From contig NZ_PKRP01000001.1 in NCBI RefSeq assembly GCF_002855515.1, positions 558,001 to 622,000 of the forward strand: a stretch of DNA of 64,000 nucleotides, read 5' to 3'. Shown here one piece after another: positions 1 to 9,503 of this stretch (position 1 is the stretch's first letter; each line of letters starts with the position of its first letter). The notes under the pieces are model-generated. The model was not told where the DNA came from. It made no database searches and was given only the letters and a program-made list of their open reading frames with translations. The stretch is from Rhizobium sp. TH135 (GTDB lineage Bacteria > Pseudomonadota > Alphaproteobacteria > Rhizobiales > Rhizobiaceae). Made by a program: the position numbers and the translations under genes.

Positions 1-1934
1 ACGGCACGCGCGGCAGAAAGCTCCTCGATCAGGCTGCTTTCCGTCACTTCAAGGTGCAGACGTTTGGCCGAAAGTCCGGTCTCATTGAGGATCTCTGCGA
101 CCGTTGCCGCAAGGTCCCCGTGACGGAGGTCGTGAACGGAGAGATTGACGGAGACGCCGATCGGCTCCGGCCAGGCCCGGCAATCGGCACAGGCCTTGCG
201 CAAGACCTGATGCGTGATGTCAGTAACGATCCCCATCTCTTCGGCAATCTGGATGAAGATATTGGGCGCAATCGGCCCCTTCTCCGGATGATGCCACCGC
301 GCAAGCGCCTCGCAACAGGCGAGCACCCGGCCATCGGGTGTGAACATGGGCTGATAGACGACGGTGATGCCGTGATCGTCCACAGTTGCCCTGAGGTCTG
401 CCTTCAGCCGCTGGCGCTCCAGATAGCGGGCATCCATTTCCTTGGCAAAGAGCGTGAACTGTCCACGGCTGCGCGCCTTCGATTCAAACAGCGCAATGTC
501 AAGCTTGACGGGCCACTCGTCCATCTTGACGTCTGCGCTCTCAAGCAGCACCGCGCCGGCGGAGAAACTGACGGTGATGACGGCACCGTCAACCTCGAAG
601 TTGCTGCAGGCGGCCGCGTGCAGGCTGCGCATCTCCTCATCCAGATCCTCCCGCCCCTCGACATTGGGGAAGAAGCAGATGAAGTGATCCCCGACCTGGC
701 GGCCGACGACGGCCTTGCCGACCGCAAGCTCGGTCAGCCGGGCAGCGATCGCGACAAGCAGTTTGTCGCCGGTCAGGTGACCCTTGAGGTCGTTGACATG
801 CTTGAAGTCGGTCACATCGAGGATCATCAGACCGACCACGGGCCCGAACTCCCCCGGACGCTCCAGGCGCTCGCGCACCAGCTCGGTAAAATAGCCGCGC
901 TGCGGAAGCCCCGTCAGACTGTCGTACCGCGCCATGTGAAGGATCTTGCGGTCGGCGCGCACACGTGCGGTCACATCTTCGAAGATCAGAACCACGCCGC
1001 CTTCATCCCGCCGCTTGGCGGAGAATTCCAGCACCAGATCCTCGGAGAAATGCATGACGGCGCGATTGGAAAGACCCTGCGTCAGCTGCGAGAGTTGCTT
1101 CTGCAAGAGACTGGGCATCGATCCGTCGATGAAGGTGTGGCGCACGCCATAGCGCAGCACCACGTCCAGATCGCAGCCCGTCAGGCGCCGTCTGTCGCCG
1201 AGGCTCAAGAGTTCGCAGGCCTTGCGATTGACCACCTCGATCCGGTTGTTCGGATCGAGCATCAGGAGACCATGGGTCATGTTGCTGAGCGCGGTATCGA
1301 AGCGGTCGGCAATCTTGGCCATCTCGCGCGAGGCGATGACGTTTTCGTAGAGGAAGTCGCGCACACCATTGGCCATCGCGCGGGTCGTCAGCCAGAATGG
1401 GATCAGCATCAGCGACAGCAGCGACTTGAAGATGTCCTGCGCCAGAAGGCTGCCGATCACCATGGGCGCGCAACAGGCGAGTGTCTGCAAATCCACCGCC
1501 AGACGCGAGCCATAGTTACGGCCGACGATCGAAACCATCGTGGCCATGGCGACCGAAATGCAGGCGAGTTCGGCAAACGTGTCCTGGAAGGCCAGCATCG
1601 CATAGCCGCTGCCAATGCCCAGAATGGCCGTGGTCAATGCGCCGCCGAGAACATAACGCCGTTCCCAGGCTGCAATCTGCTCGCGCGTGAGCTTCGCCTT
1701 GTCCTCGCGATCGAACAGGAAGAAGGAGTGAAGCCGGAACGAGAAGACCAGCACGAAGCAGGCGCAGAGCAGAAGGTAGAAGGAGGCACCCGTCTGCACA
1801 TAGACGGTGACGAAGGTCAGGATGTGGACAACCATGCCGGTGAACAGCGTGAAGCGGTTGTCAAAGAGAGAGCTCACGAACGACAGATATACATCCGTGG
1901 GCACATTGTGGTCATGCCCCTTGTCGGCCCTCAT
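1..1934 (-). CDS. GGDEF-EAL c-di-GMP turnover protein with degenerate GGDEF (3' end missing)
   Basis: The gene starts with ATG at 1934 and runs off the left edge without a stop, leaving about 644 residues. The first 200 or so residues contain several hydrophobic segments (for example TGMVVHILTFVTVYVQ, YLLLCACFVLVFSF), so it is membrane anchored. A PAS-like segment follows (LDPNNRIEVVNRKACELL), then a GGDEF domain opening with HMARYDSLTGLPQRGYF. Its signature is changed: the A-site reads R-Q-V-G-D-H-F instead of RxGGDEF, so cyclase activity is unlikely. The EAL domain carries the motif CEALARW. From family knowledge such proteins are usually phosphodiesterases whose GGDEF domain is a regulatory GTP-binding module. 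The end of the EAL domain lies outside the window, so its catalytic residues cannot all be checked. Confidence 0.9.
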   Translation of the reverse strand, partial: MRADKGHDHNVPTDVYLSFVSSLFDNRFTLFTGMVVHILTFVTVYVQTGASFYLLLCACFVLVFSFRLHSFFLFDREDKAKLTREQIAAWERRYVLGGALTTAILGIGSGYAMLAFQDTFAELACISVAMATMVSIVGRNYGSRLAVDLQTLACCAPMVIGSLLAQDIFKSLLSLMLIPFWLTTRAMANGVRDFLYENVIASREMAKIADRFDTALSNMTHGLLMLDPNNRIEVVNRKACELLSLGDRRRLTGCDLDVVLRYGVRHTFIDGSMPSLLQKQLSQLTQGLSNRAVMHFSEDLVLEFSAKRRDEGGVVLIFEDVTARVRADRKILHMARYDSLTGLPQRGYFTELVRERLERPGEFGPVVGLMILDVTDFKHVNDLKGHLTGDKLLVAIAARLTELAVGKAVVGRQVGDHFICFFPNVEGREDLDEEMRSLHAAACSNFEVDGAVITVSFSAGAVLLESADVKMDEWPVKLDIALFESKARSRGQFTLFAKEMDARYLERQRLKADLRATVDDHGITVVYQPMFTPDGRVLACCEALARWHHPEKGPIAPNIFIQIAEEMGIVTDITHQVLRKACADCRAWPEPIGVSVNLSVHDLRHGDLAATVAEILNETGLSAKRLHLEVTESSLIEELSAARA

Positions 1935-2313
1935 AGTTTGCCCTCCCGGCGAGGTTGGACTCGAAACCTCAGATGTCAAATGATGTCTCTTCCAATCCTT
2001 ATTCCCGTTTCCGGGGGCAAAAAGCATGTTCTAAAACGTCACAGTAATGCGCAAAGCGAAGCAAATGCTAAAATGCACTGCTTCGAAGCGGGACGCAAAC
2101 AAGTAAGTGAGAACCTGTTAAGGCCGGCATAGGGAAACCGGTAAAATGCGACCAAATGACGAAACGGCAAAGCATGACGATTTCGTCCGGGGCCGACCGC
2201 GCCGAACCAAAAACCTTCGACTTTGGTATGCGTCACGGGAGGACAGGTGCTGTCCAGTTGCGCGCCGTTTACCATTGCTCTAAGCACAAAAAGACAAGGG
2301 GAGAAAAAACACA
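1935..2313. other. Intergenic region between divergent GGDEF-EAL gene and TRAP operon
   Basis: About 380 bases lie between two divergent genes, so it must hold both promoters. I see a purine-rich ribosome binding site (AAGGGGAGAAAAAACACA) just before 2314. I do not see a convincing sigma-70 promoter or operator pair, nor a small gene. A long + strand reading frame crosses the region from 54, but it is antisense to the GGDEF-EAL gene and is not credible. Confidence 0.6.
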
Positions 2314-2877
2314 ATGACAATCCTGTTGGCTGTTTCCCGGGTGATCGACGCGATCAACGGGGCCATCGGGCGCTGGGTTTCCTGGCTGCTCCTGGCCGCC
2401 GTTCTGATCAGCGCCGGCAATGCCGTCATCCGCAAAGTCTTCGACATTTCATCCAATGCCTGGCTCGAGCTGCAATGGTACCTTTTCGGCACCGTGTTCA
2501 TGCTCGCCGCCGCCTATGCTCTGCTCCGCAACGAACATATCCGCATCGACATCCTGTCGAGCGGCTGGAAGAAGCGGACGCGCGACTGGATCGACCTGAT
2601 CCTCCACACCATTTTTCTAGTGCCTTTCGCTGCCCTGATGGCCTATCTCGCCTGGCCCTGGTTCTGGCTGTCCTTCCGGTCCGGCGAAGTGTCCTCCAGC
2701 GCCGGTGGCCTGATCATCTGGCCCGCCAAGGCGATGGTCCTGCTTGGCTTCATGATGCTGACGGCTCAGGCCTTCTCCGAAATCATCAAGCGCGCCGCCG
2801 TGCTGATGGGCCGGATCGAGGAGCCGAACGCAGTCACGCCTGAGCCAGAAACTGAGACCGAAGGCAGGGAGGCCTGA
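2314..2877 (+). CDS. TRAP transporter small permease subunit (DctQ family)
   Basis: The 187-residue protein has four hydrophobic segments (near residues 20-40, 53-72, 92-117 and 135-157), the arrangement of the DctQ/small TRAP permease family. The motif NAWLELQWYLFGTVFMLAAAYALLRNEHIRIDI is cut here to its key features: a central W-Y-L-F-G run followed by an RxxEHIRID segment typical of the family. In TRAP systems this subunit pairs with the large DctM permease to move an organic acid with sodium or protons. Start ATG at 2314 follows a strong GGGGAG site. The DctM gene begins one base after the stop, so the two are translationally linked. The acidic C-terminus (EPETETEGREA) is unremarkable. 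Confidence 0.93.
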   Translation: MTILLAVSRVIDAINGAIGRWVSWLLLAAVLISAGNAVIRKVFDISSNAWLELQWYLFGTVFMLAAAYALLRNEHIRIDILSSGWKKRTRDWIDLILHTIFLVPFAALMAYLAWPWFWLSFRSGEVSSSAGGLIIWPAKAMVLLGFMMLTAQAFSEIIKRAAVLMGRIEEPNAVTPEPETETEGREA

Positions 2878-2878
2878 G

Positions 2879-4714
2879 ATGATCGACCTTATCGCCCACA
2901 ATCTCGCGCCGATCATGTTCACGACCGTCATGGCCATGCTGCTGCTTGGCTATCCGGTCGCCTTCACGCTTGCAGCCGGTGGTTTGATCTACTTCGTGCT
3001 CGGCGTCGAACTGTCGATCTTCTCGTCGGAGATCCGCCTCTTCTGGCCGCTGCTCCAGTCGCATCCGGAGCGCATCTACGGGATCATGTATAACGACACT
3101 CTGCTGTCGATCCCGTTCTTCACGCTCATGGGCATCATTCTGGAACGATCGCGCATGGCGGAAGACCTGCTCGACACGATCGGCCAGCTGTTCGGCCCGA
3201 TCCGTGGCGGTCTTGCCTATGCCGTCATCCTCGTCGGCGCGCTGCTTGGCGCAACCACCGGCGTCGTCGCAGCCTCGGTTATGGCCATGGGCCTGATCTC
3301 GCTGCCGATCATGCTGCGCTACAAGTATAATGGCCCGCTGGTCTCGGGCACGATAGCGGCCTCCGGTACGCTTGCCCAGATCGTTCCGCCTTCGCTCGTT
3401 CTGATCGTCATGGCCGACCAGCTCGGCCGCTCGGTCGGCGACATGTATGTCGGCGCGCTCTACCCGGCCCTGATGATCATCGCGGCTTACTGCGCCTACA
3501 TCTTCGCGGTCACCATCATCAAGCCGGAATGGGCACCTGCCCTTCCCAAGGAAGCTCGCACTCTCGGTGATGGCGTAACCTCGCTTCTGGTGATGATCGC
3601 CATCGGCACGGGCCTTTACTTCCTCGGCTATCACATCCTGTTCACCGGCATCGCAAGCGCCGAGTGGCAGTTGGTGGCGGCACTCGCCTTCGGCGTCATC
3701 TCCGTCTACGTCTTCGCGCTCGTCAATCGCGGTATGCAGTTGAACGTGATCTCGCGTCTCGCCCAGGAAGTCATCATCGTCATGGTGCCGCCGCTGGCGC
3801 TGATCTTCCTGGTTCTCGGCACGATCTTCCTCGGCATCGCAACGCCGACAGAAGGCGGCGCCATGGGCGCGACCGGCGCTCTGATCATCGCCGCAGCCAA
3901 GGGACGCCTGAACCTCGCCATCCTGAAGAACGCTCTCGACGCCACCACGCGTCTCTCGGCCTTCGTCATGATGATCCTGATCGGCGCCCGTGTCTTCGGT
4001 CTGACCTTCTACGGCATCAACGGCAATGTCTGGGTCGAAGACCTGATGCTGGCGCTTCCGGGCGGGGAGTATGGCTTCCTGATCGTTGTCACGATCATCG
4101 TCTTCATCCTTGGCTGCTTCCTCGACTTCTTCGAGATCGCCTTCATCATGGTGCCGCTTCTGGTCCCGGTCGCCCAGAGCCTGGGGATCGACCTCGTCTG
4201 GTTCGGCATCATTCTGGGCATCAACCTGCAGACCTCCTTCCTCACGCCACCCTTCGGCTTCTCGCTCTTCTACCTGCGCTCGGTCGCGCCGGAGGGCAGA
4301 TGGAGGGACAAGGTCACCGGCCAGATGCAGGACGGCATCAAGACGCTGGACATCTACAAGGGTGTGCTGCCCTTCATCATCATCCAGTTCCTGGCGATCA
4401 TCACGGTCATCGCCTTCCCGGGTCTGGTGATGCATTACAAGGGCGATGCAGTTGTCCAGGATCCGAGCACGATCCAGATCACCATCCCGCAGCCGACCGA
4501 CGGCGGCGGCATTACCATGCCGTCCTTCGGCCTGCCACCGCTCGGCAGCGAGGCACCGGCTGGCGGTGCAGGCCAGCAGCCGGCACTCGGCCTGCCGCCC
4601 CTCGATCTCGGCCAGCCTCCGGCCATCCAGCCGCCAGCAGGCGCGGCACCAGCCGCACCTGCCCCAGCACCGGCACCTTCGATGGACCTGAGCCAGCCGC
4701 CTGTCATTCAGTAA
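2879..4714 (+). CDS. TRAP transporter large permease (DctM family) with Pro/Ala-rich C-terminal tail
   Basis: The 611-residue protein is the large, channel-forming TRAP permease, with a dozen or more membrane segments and family motifs such as the ATTGVVAASVMAMGLISLP and IASGTLAQIVPPS regions and a C-terminal FLTPPFGFSLFYL. Large DctM proteins of the mannitol/chloroaromatic or TakP-like class carry an insertion between the two halves, as here, so the length of the membrane part (about 520 residues) is normal for that subgroup. The last 90 residues are unusual: a hydrophilic, Pro/Gln/Ala-rich tail containing two near-identical repeats, LDLGQPPAIQ and MDLSQPPVIQ. ATG at 2879 is one base after the small permease stop. 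Transcription should end at the hairpin at 4753-4777. Confidence 0.93.
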   Translation: MIDLIAHNLAPIMFTTVMAMLLLGYPVAFTLAAGGLIYFVLGVELSIFSSEIRLFWPLLQSHPERIYGIMYNDTLLSIPFFTLMGIILERSRMAEDLLDTIGQLFGPIRGGLAYAVILVGALLGATTGVVAASVMAMGLISLPIMLRYKYNGPLVSGTIAASGTLAQIVPPSLVLIVMADQLGRSVGDMYVGALYPALMIIAAYCAYIFAVTIIKPEWAPALPKEARTLGDGVTSLLVMIAIGTGLYFLGYHILFTGIASAEWQLVAALAFGVISVYVFALVNRGMQLNVISRLAQEVIIVMVPPLALIFLVLGTIFLGIATPTEGGAMGATGALIIAAAKGRLNLAILKNALDATTRLSAFVMMILIGARVFGLTFYGINGNVWVEDLMLALPGGEYGFLIVVTIIVFILGCFLDFFEIAFIMVPLLVPVAQSLGIDLVWFGIILGINLQTSFLTPPFGFSLFYLRSVAPEGRWRDKVTGQMQDGIKTLDIYKGVLPFIIIQFLAIITVIAFPGLVMHYKGDAVVQDPSTIQITIPQPTDGGGITMPSFGLPPLGSEAPAGGAGQQPALGLPPLDLGQPPAIQPPAGAAPAAPAPAPAPSMDLSQPPVIQ

Positions 4715-4752
4715 CGGCGGCTAAAGTCCACAGCACGACGACAGATCCGCAG

Positions 4753-4777
4753 AACCCCGGCCTCGCGCCGGGGTTTT
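4753..4777 (+). terminator. Intrinsic terminator of TRAP permease operon
   Basis: A GC-rich hairpin (AACCCCGG ... CCGGGGTT) is followed by TTTTGTTTTG on the + strand, 38 bases after the large permease stop. Confidence 0.8.
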
Positions 4778-4796
4778 GTTTTGCCCGAAGGCGCAA

Positions 4797-4828
4797 GAAA
4801 AAAGCCCCGGTCGCGAGGACCGGGGCTG
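4797..4828 (-). terminator. Intrinsic terminator of TRAP binding-protein gene
   Basis: A perfect 10-bp stem (AGCCCCGGTC / GACCGGGGCT) with a GCGAG loop is followed, reading on the minus strand, by a run of T (positions 4802-4797). It lies 26 bases past the dctP-type stop and back-to-back with the + strand terminator. Confidence 0.85.
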
Positions 4829-4853
4829 CTGACTGTCGAGATGCAATTGTTGA

Positions 4854-5963
<1,110 letters not shown>

Positions 5964-6050
5964 CTACCTCCCAGTTGTTGCCCCACCGGCGGGCATCGTC
6001 GGCCCCTCCCGGCAGCGATGCGCGAGCTAACCATTTTGTCCAAAGCCTTT

Positions 6051-6060
6051 CAAGCGCTTG
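6051..6060. promoter_or_regulatory. Candidate LacI-type palindrome upstream of TRAP binding protein
   Basis: CAAGCGCTTG is a perfect CG-centred 10-bp palindrome inside the partly symmetric CTTTCAAGCGCTTGGGAG, about 90 bases upstream of the binding-protein start. CG-centred AAGCGCTT cores are common in LacI-family operators. The nearest LacI gene (7793-8809) is a possible but unproven partner. Confidence 0.35.
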
Positions 6061-6216
6061 GGAGCTATTCTTTTGGATGAGAGCTTTCACTTGCGCGTGC
6101 CAATTTTTATCAACCGCGATGTTAGCGCGAACACGCATTTACTTCCCAGAGACCTACAACCAGGGCGATGTGCAAGCCATTTTTACAAGGACATTTTCGG
6201 CCGGTGACAGGCGCGC

Positions 6217-6696
6217 TCAGGGCAGCATGAGGAGCGCCAGATCAGCATCCGGCGCGTCTGTTGCCTCATAGGAAAAGTGTTGTCCGCGCACGAGCGTCAA
6301 CACGGTCGCCCCGGCGGCATCGCTGATCGTCACGCTGCCGTCCTCGTTCTGCGTCCAGTTGCTGGCGCGCGTCAGGCCGGGCCAGACTTGCTCGCAGTCG
6401 GGTGGCGCAAAGAAATCTCGGCTTCGGCTGGTCAAGGCCGCTCCGCGTTCGACGAGACAGACCGTCCGACTTTTAAAGTTGGAGACCGAGAAGATGGCCG
6501 GCGGGGAAACGGTACCCGCCTGCAGCGAGGCGGATAGTCCAGACGGCGAAGCACCTGGCGTCGGGATCGTTCCAAGGACGATCGGATCTGCCACTAAGGG
6601 CTCGGAGGGCTGCGGCATGGCCCAGAAGCTGAGCCCGACAGCCGAAACACCTGCACACACCAGTGCCGTCGTCACGATGACGAGAGAGGCGTTCAT
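6217..6696 (-). CDS. Secreted/anchored protein with AprI/Inh-like protease inhibitor domain
   Basis: The 159-residue protein opens with one hydrophobic segment (ASLVIVTTALVCAGVSAVGLSFW), probably a signal or anchor. It has a Pro/Ser-rich linker and then an 85-residue domain with two cysteines about 36 residues apart, a tryptophan after the second (ASNW), and a DGSVTISDAAGATVLTL strand. That spacing resembles the Inh/AprI beta-barrel inhibitor of secreted metalloproteases, including the Omp19-like proteins of Brucella and rhizobia. This is a pattern-level match only. I chose ATG 6696 because GGAAGG lies 8 bases ahead; an in-frame start at 6747 has no such site and would add a charged prefix before the signal. 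Confidence 0.55.
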   Translation of the reverse strand: MNASLVIVTTALVCAGVSAVGLSFWAMPQPSEPLVADPIVLGTIPTPGASPSGLSASLQAGTVSPPAIFSVSNFKSRTVCLVERGAALTSRSRDFFAPPDCEQVWPGLTRASNWTQNEDGSVTISDAAGATVLTLVRGQHFSYEATDAPDADLALLMLP

Positions 6697-6772
6697 CGGA
6701 GCATCCTTCCGCTCGAAACCCCATGTCCGAACAGGATGCTCCCTCAAGCTTGCGGAAGGCTGAACTGCCGAA

Positions 6773-7735
6773 TCAGGCAGGTTTGTGTGGCGTCTCCGGC
6801 ACTGGCGTCAGCGGTTTGCCGGTCTGAAACCAGGCAATGAGATTGTCGACAACGAGGTCGGCCATCGCATCGCGCGTCGGCACGGAAGCAGACGCAACAT
6901 GCGGAAGCAGGGATAAATTGGGCAAGTCGATCAGCGCCTGAGGCACGCGAGGCTCATCCGCAAAGACATCGAGGCCGGCTGCAGCAATCGTCCCCTTCTG
7001 GAGCGCCGCGATCAAAGCTGGCTCATCCACAGTCGAGCCACGACCGACATTGATGAGCACGCCATTCGAGCCAAGGGCTTCCAGCACCGCGGCATTGATC
7101 GCCCCATTGGTCTGAGGTGTGGAGGGCACGATCGAAATCATGATATCGACGGCCGCGGCCAGTCCGACGAGGCTGTCGTGATAGGCATAGGGCACATCCG
7201 TGCGCGGTCGTCGCGTGTGGTAGGCGATCTCGACTTTGAATGGCGCAAGCCGCGAGGCGATCTCCATGCCGATACGACCGAGACCATGAATCCCGACCTT
7301 CCGCCCCTTGAGTGACAGGGGCGACAACGGAAACGCACCTTCCTTCTCCCAACGCCCCTCACGCAGGTAGCGCTCTGCGAAGAAGAACTGGCGCAGGGTA
7401 TTGAGGAGCAGCGCGATCGTCGTATCGGCCACTTCATCGTTCAGGACATCAGGCGTGTTGGTGACCACGATGCCGTGCGCGGCCGCAGCCTTCACATCGA
7501 CACCGTCATAACCGACACCAAAGCTGCCGATCACTTCGAGTTTGGGCAGGCGATCGATGAGCGAGGCCGGGAAACGACCCGACACAGTAGCTCCGCGCAC
7601 GCGCGACAATTGCTCCGGCGTCGCCTCGGTCGCCGACGCGTCAGCGACCTCCAGCAGTTCAAACGTTTCGGCAAGACGGGCACGCACCCGCGAATGAATG
7701 CGACCGGGGATCAAGACGAGGGGGCGATCGGACAT
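6773..7735 (-). CDS. D-2-hydroxyacid dehydrogenase (glyoxylate/hydroxypyruvate reductase type)
   Basis: The 320-residue protein has the D-isomer-specific 2-hydroxyacid dehydrogenase layout: a substrate-binding half (residues 1-100), a Rossmann half with GLGRIG near residue 150, and the catalytic set Arg in INVGRGS, Glu in DVFADEP and His in LLPHVAS. It resembles the GhrB/hydroxypyruvate reductase branch, so it probably reduces glyoxylate or hydroxypyruvate with NAD(P)H. The true substrate is not decidable here. It sits 57 bases downstream of the LacI regulator gene and may be transcribed with it. Confidence 0.9.
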   Translation of the reverse strand: MSDRPLVLIPGRIHSRVRARLAETFELLEVADASATEATPEQLSRVRGATVSGRFPASLIDRLPKLEVIGSFGVGYDGVDVKAAAAHGIVVTNTPDVLNDEVADTTIALLLNTLRQFFFAERYLREGRWEKEGAFPLSPLSLKGRKVGIHGLGRIGMEIASRLAPFKVEIAYHTRRPRTDVPYAYHDSLVGLAAAVDIMISIVPSTPQTNGAINAAVLEALGSNGVLINVGRGSTVDEPALIAALQKGTIAAAGLDVFADEPRVPQALIDLPNLSLLPHVASASVPTRDAMADLVVDNLIAWFQTGKPLTPVPETPHKPA

Positions 7736-7792
7736 AACTGTCTCCTGGCAGGCAAGGATGGGGAGCGGCCGGATTGAACAACCGGCCGACGC

Positions 7793-8809
7793 TCAGCGGC
7801 GGATCGGACCCGTCGACTGGCGGATGCGCATCTCGGGCTTGATCAGGTGTATGCCGTCAGGCTCATGGCTGCCGGCAAGCTTGTCGAGAAGCGCGCGGGC
7901 CGCAAGCCGCCCGACCTCAGCCTGACCGTTCCAGACGGTGGTCAGCGACGGCGTGGCAATCGAGGCTTCCTCGAGGTCGTCATAACCCGTGACGGAAATG
8001 TCCTGGCCGGGAATGAGCCCCGCACGCGCAATACCGTTCATCAACCCGATCGCGACCAGATCGTTCCAGCACACCGCCGCCGTCGGCTTCTGGGGGAGCG
8101 AGAGGAAATTCACCGCGGCCTCGAAGCCACCCTGCTTGGTGCGGGGACCCGGAATGCGCAGACCGGGATCAACCTCGATGCCGGCCTTGCGCAGCGCGTT
8201 GACGTAACCTTGGTAGCGGTCGCGCCCAGTCGAAGTCTGATCCGTGCCCCCGATCATGGCTATCGAGCGATGGCCAAGACCGATCAGATGATTGGTGGCG
8301 AGCGAAATGCCATAGGTGTCGTCACCGCGATAGATCGGAACGTCGAGGCCCTCCATCGAACGCGCGATGAAGATGGCTGGCATGCCGTTGTTTTCCGCCA
8401 GCAGCACATCCTCCGGCGGCGTGCCGATCGCTGGCGACATGATGACGCCGTCACCACCGAGCTGCAGCAAAGTCTCCACGAACATCCGCTGTTTGTCGAC
8501 GCTGTCGTAATGGTTGGAAAGAATGAAGGTGTGGCGGCTGCGGTCGAGCTCGGTCTCGATGGCTTTCAGGATTTCGCCGTAGAACGGGTTCATGATGTCA
8601 TGCACCACGACGCCGATGATCCCGGAGCGCGAGGTGCGCAGGCTGGCGGCACGACGGTTGTAGATATAGCCGAGGGCGCGCGCCTGTTCCTTGATCTTCT
8701 CGCGGGTATCGGCGGCGACAAGCGGGCTGTCACGAAGCGCAAGCGAGATGGTGGCGGTCGAAAGACCCAGCGACTCCGCAATGGTCGAAAGCTTTACCTT
8801 TTGTGCCAC
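7793..8809 (-). CDS. LacI-family transcriptional regulator (GTG start)
   Basis: The 338-residue protein has an N-terminal LacI helix-turn-helix (KLSTIAESLGLSTATISLALRDS, hinge through GYIYNRRAASLRTSRSG) and a periplasmic-binding-protein-like effector domain (GVVVHDIMNPFYGEIL, MIGGTDQTSTGRDRYQGY, VTGYDDLEEASIATPSLTTV). The start is taken as GTG at 8809 because GAGGGAGG lies just before it; an upstream ATG at 8845 would read a Cys-rich tail with no ribosome site. Effector and targets are unknown. The downstream hydroxyacid dehydrogenase is a candidate target. Upstream (8851-8872) is an AT-rich palindrome TTTAATTAAA, which is not CG-centred and may just be promoter. Confidence 0.9.
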   Translation of the reverse strand: MAQKVKLSTIAESLGLSTATISLALRDSPLVAADTREKIKEQARALGYIYNRRAASLRTSRSGIIGVVVHDIMNPFYGEILKAIETELDRSRHTFILSNHYDSVDKQRMFVETLLQLGGDGVIMSPAIGTPPEDVLLAENNGMPAIFIARSMEGLDVPIYRGDDTYGISLATNHLIGLGHRSIAMIGGTDQTSTGRDRYQGYVNALRKAGIEVDPGLRIPGPRTKQGGFEAAVNFLSLPQKPTAAVCWNDLVAIGLMNGIARAGLIPGQDISVTGYDDLEEASIATPSLTTVWNGQAEVGRLAARALLDKLAGSHEPDGIHLIKPEMRIRQSTGPIRR

Positions 8810-8885
8810 GTTTCCTCCCTCGCAGCAGATCGGCGGGCATTTCATCGCCCTTAAAAGTTTTAATTAAACAATTTAAGGAGCCGTT

Positions 8886-9413
8886 TCAATCGTCTTCCTC
8901 GGCCTCGTTCGAAGGTCGTATGACCACATTGCCGGAGAGATTGCCCTCGATAAGAGACAAGAGCTTCACCAGCGTCTTCAGCTCCTTGCCCGACAAACCC
9001 TGAACCGCCTGCGTCTCACAGGCTTCCATGGCGCCTGCGATGCGGGCAACGCTGCCGCGACCTTCATCGGTCAGATAGACCTTGGTAAGCCGGCCGTCGC
9101 GATCATCGGTGCGACGCAGGACAAAACCCTGCGCCTCCATACGCCCGATCGTGCGGGTCATGGTCGGAGCCTTTACGCCAAGCTGATGGGCGAGCGCCCC
9201 GGGCGTCTGCCCGTCTTCCTGGGCGAGCAGTTGCACGACGCCGTCCTGGCCGGGGTAAAGACCGCTTGCGGCAAGACCATGGGAAAGATGGGTGCGCATC
9301 GAACGCGCAACTTGGGTAACGCTGGCACACAGAACGCCGGAGCGTGGTGGCTCCTTCTTCTTGCTCTTCTTCTTTTCGCCGCGGTCCTTGTCGGCCTTGT
9401 CCTTTTTCGCCAT
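8886..9413 (-). CDS. MarR-family transcriptional regulator with Lys-rich N-terminal tail
   Basis: The 175-residue protein has a winged-helix MarR domain: GLYPGQDGVVQLLAQ, the recognition helix region GVKAPTMTRTIGRMEAQGFV and the wing RRTDDRDGRLTKVYLT. Its first 30 residues are almost entirely Lys, Glu, Asp and Arg (KKDKADKDRGEKKKSKKKE), an extension most MarR proteins lack, which could add nonspecific DNA affinity. ATG at 9413 is preferred over a start at 9434 because GGGGAG precedes it. The creatininase-family gene is divergent, 90 bases away, and is the natural candidate target. Confidence 0.88.
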   Translation of the reverse strand: MAKKDKADKDRGEKKKSKKKEPPRSGVLCASVTQVARSMRTHLSHGLAASGLYPGQDGVVQLLAQEDGQTPGALAHQLGVKAPTMTRTIGRMEAQGFVLRRTDDRDGRLTKVYLTDEGRGSVARIAGAMEACETQAVQGLSGKELKTLVKLLSLIEGNLSGNVVIRPSNEAEEDD

Positions 9414-9503
9414 GACTCTCCCCGGTCGACACACGCTGCGGTCGCCACTTCATACACGCAGCGATGGCTGCAATGCATAACGAAGATCAGGAGCTTAGAC
9501 CAG

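Noticed and set aside
54-2132. 692-codon + strand frame
   Set aside because: It is antisense to the GGDEF-EAL gene, whose minus-strand translation shows PAS, GGDEF and EAL motifs. High GC and codon bias leave long open antisense frames.
2834-4435. 533-codon minus-strand frame
   Set aside because: Antisense to the TRAP large permease; composed of low-complexity His/Asp/Arg/Glu residues with no domain.
6085-6105. TGGCACG suggesting a sigma-54 promoter for the TRAP binding protein
   Set aside because: The -12 part reads AGTGA in place of TTGC(A/T) at the required distance, so the match fails.
8851-8872. TTTAATTAAA palindrome upstream of the LacI gene at 7793-8809 as its operator
   Set aside because: LacI sites normally centre on CG; this AT-only palindrome is more likely promoter sequence.
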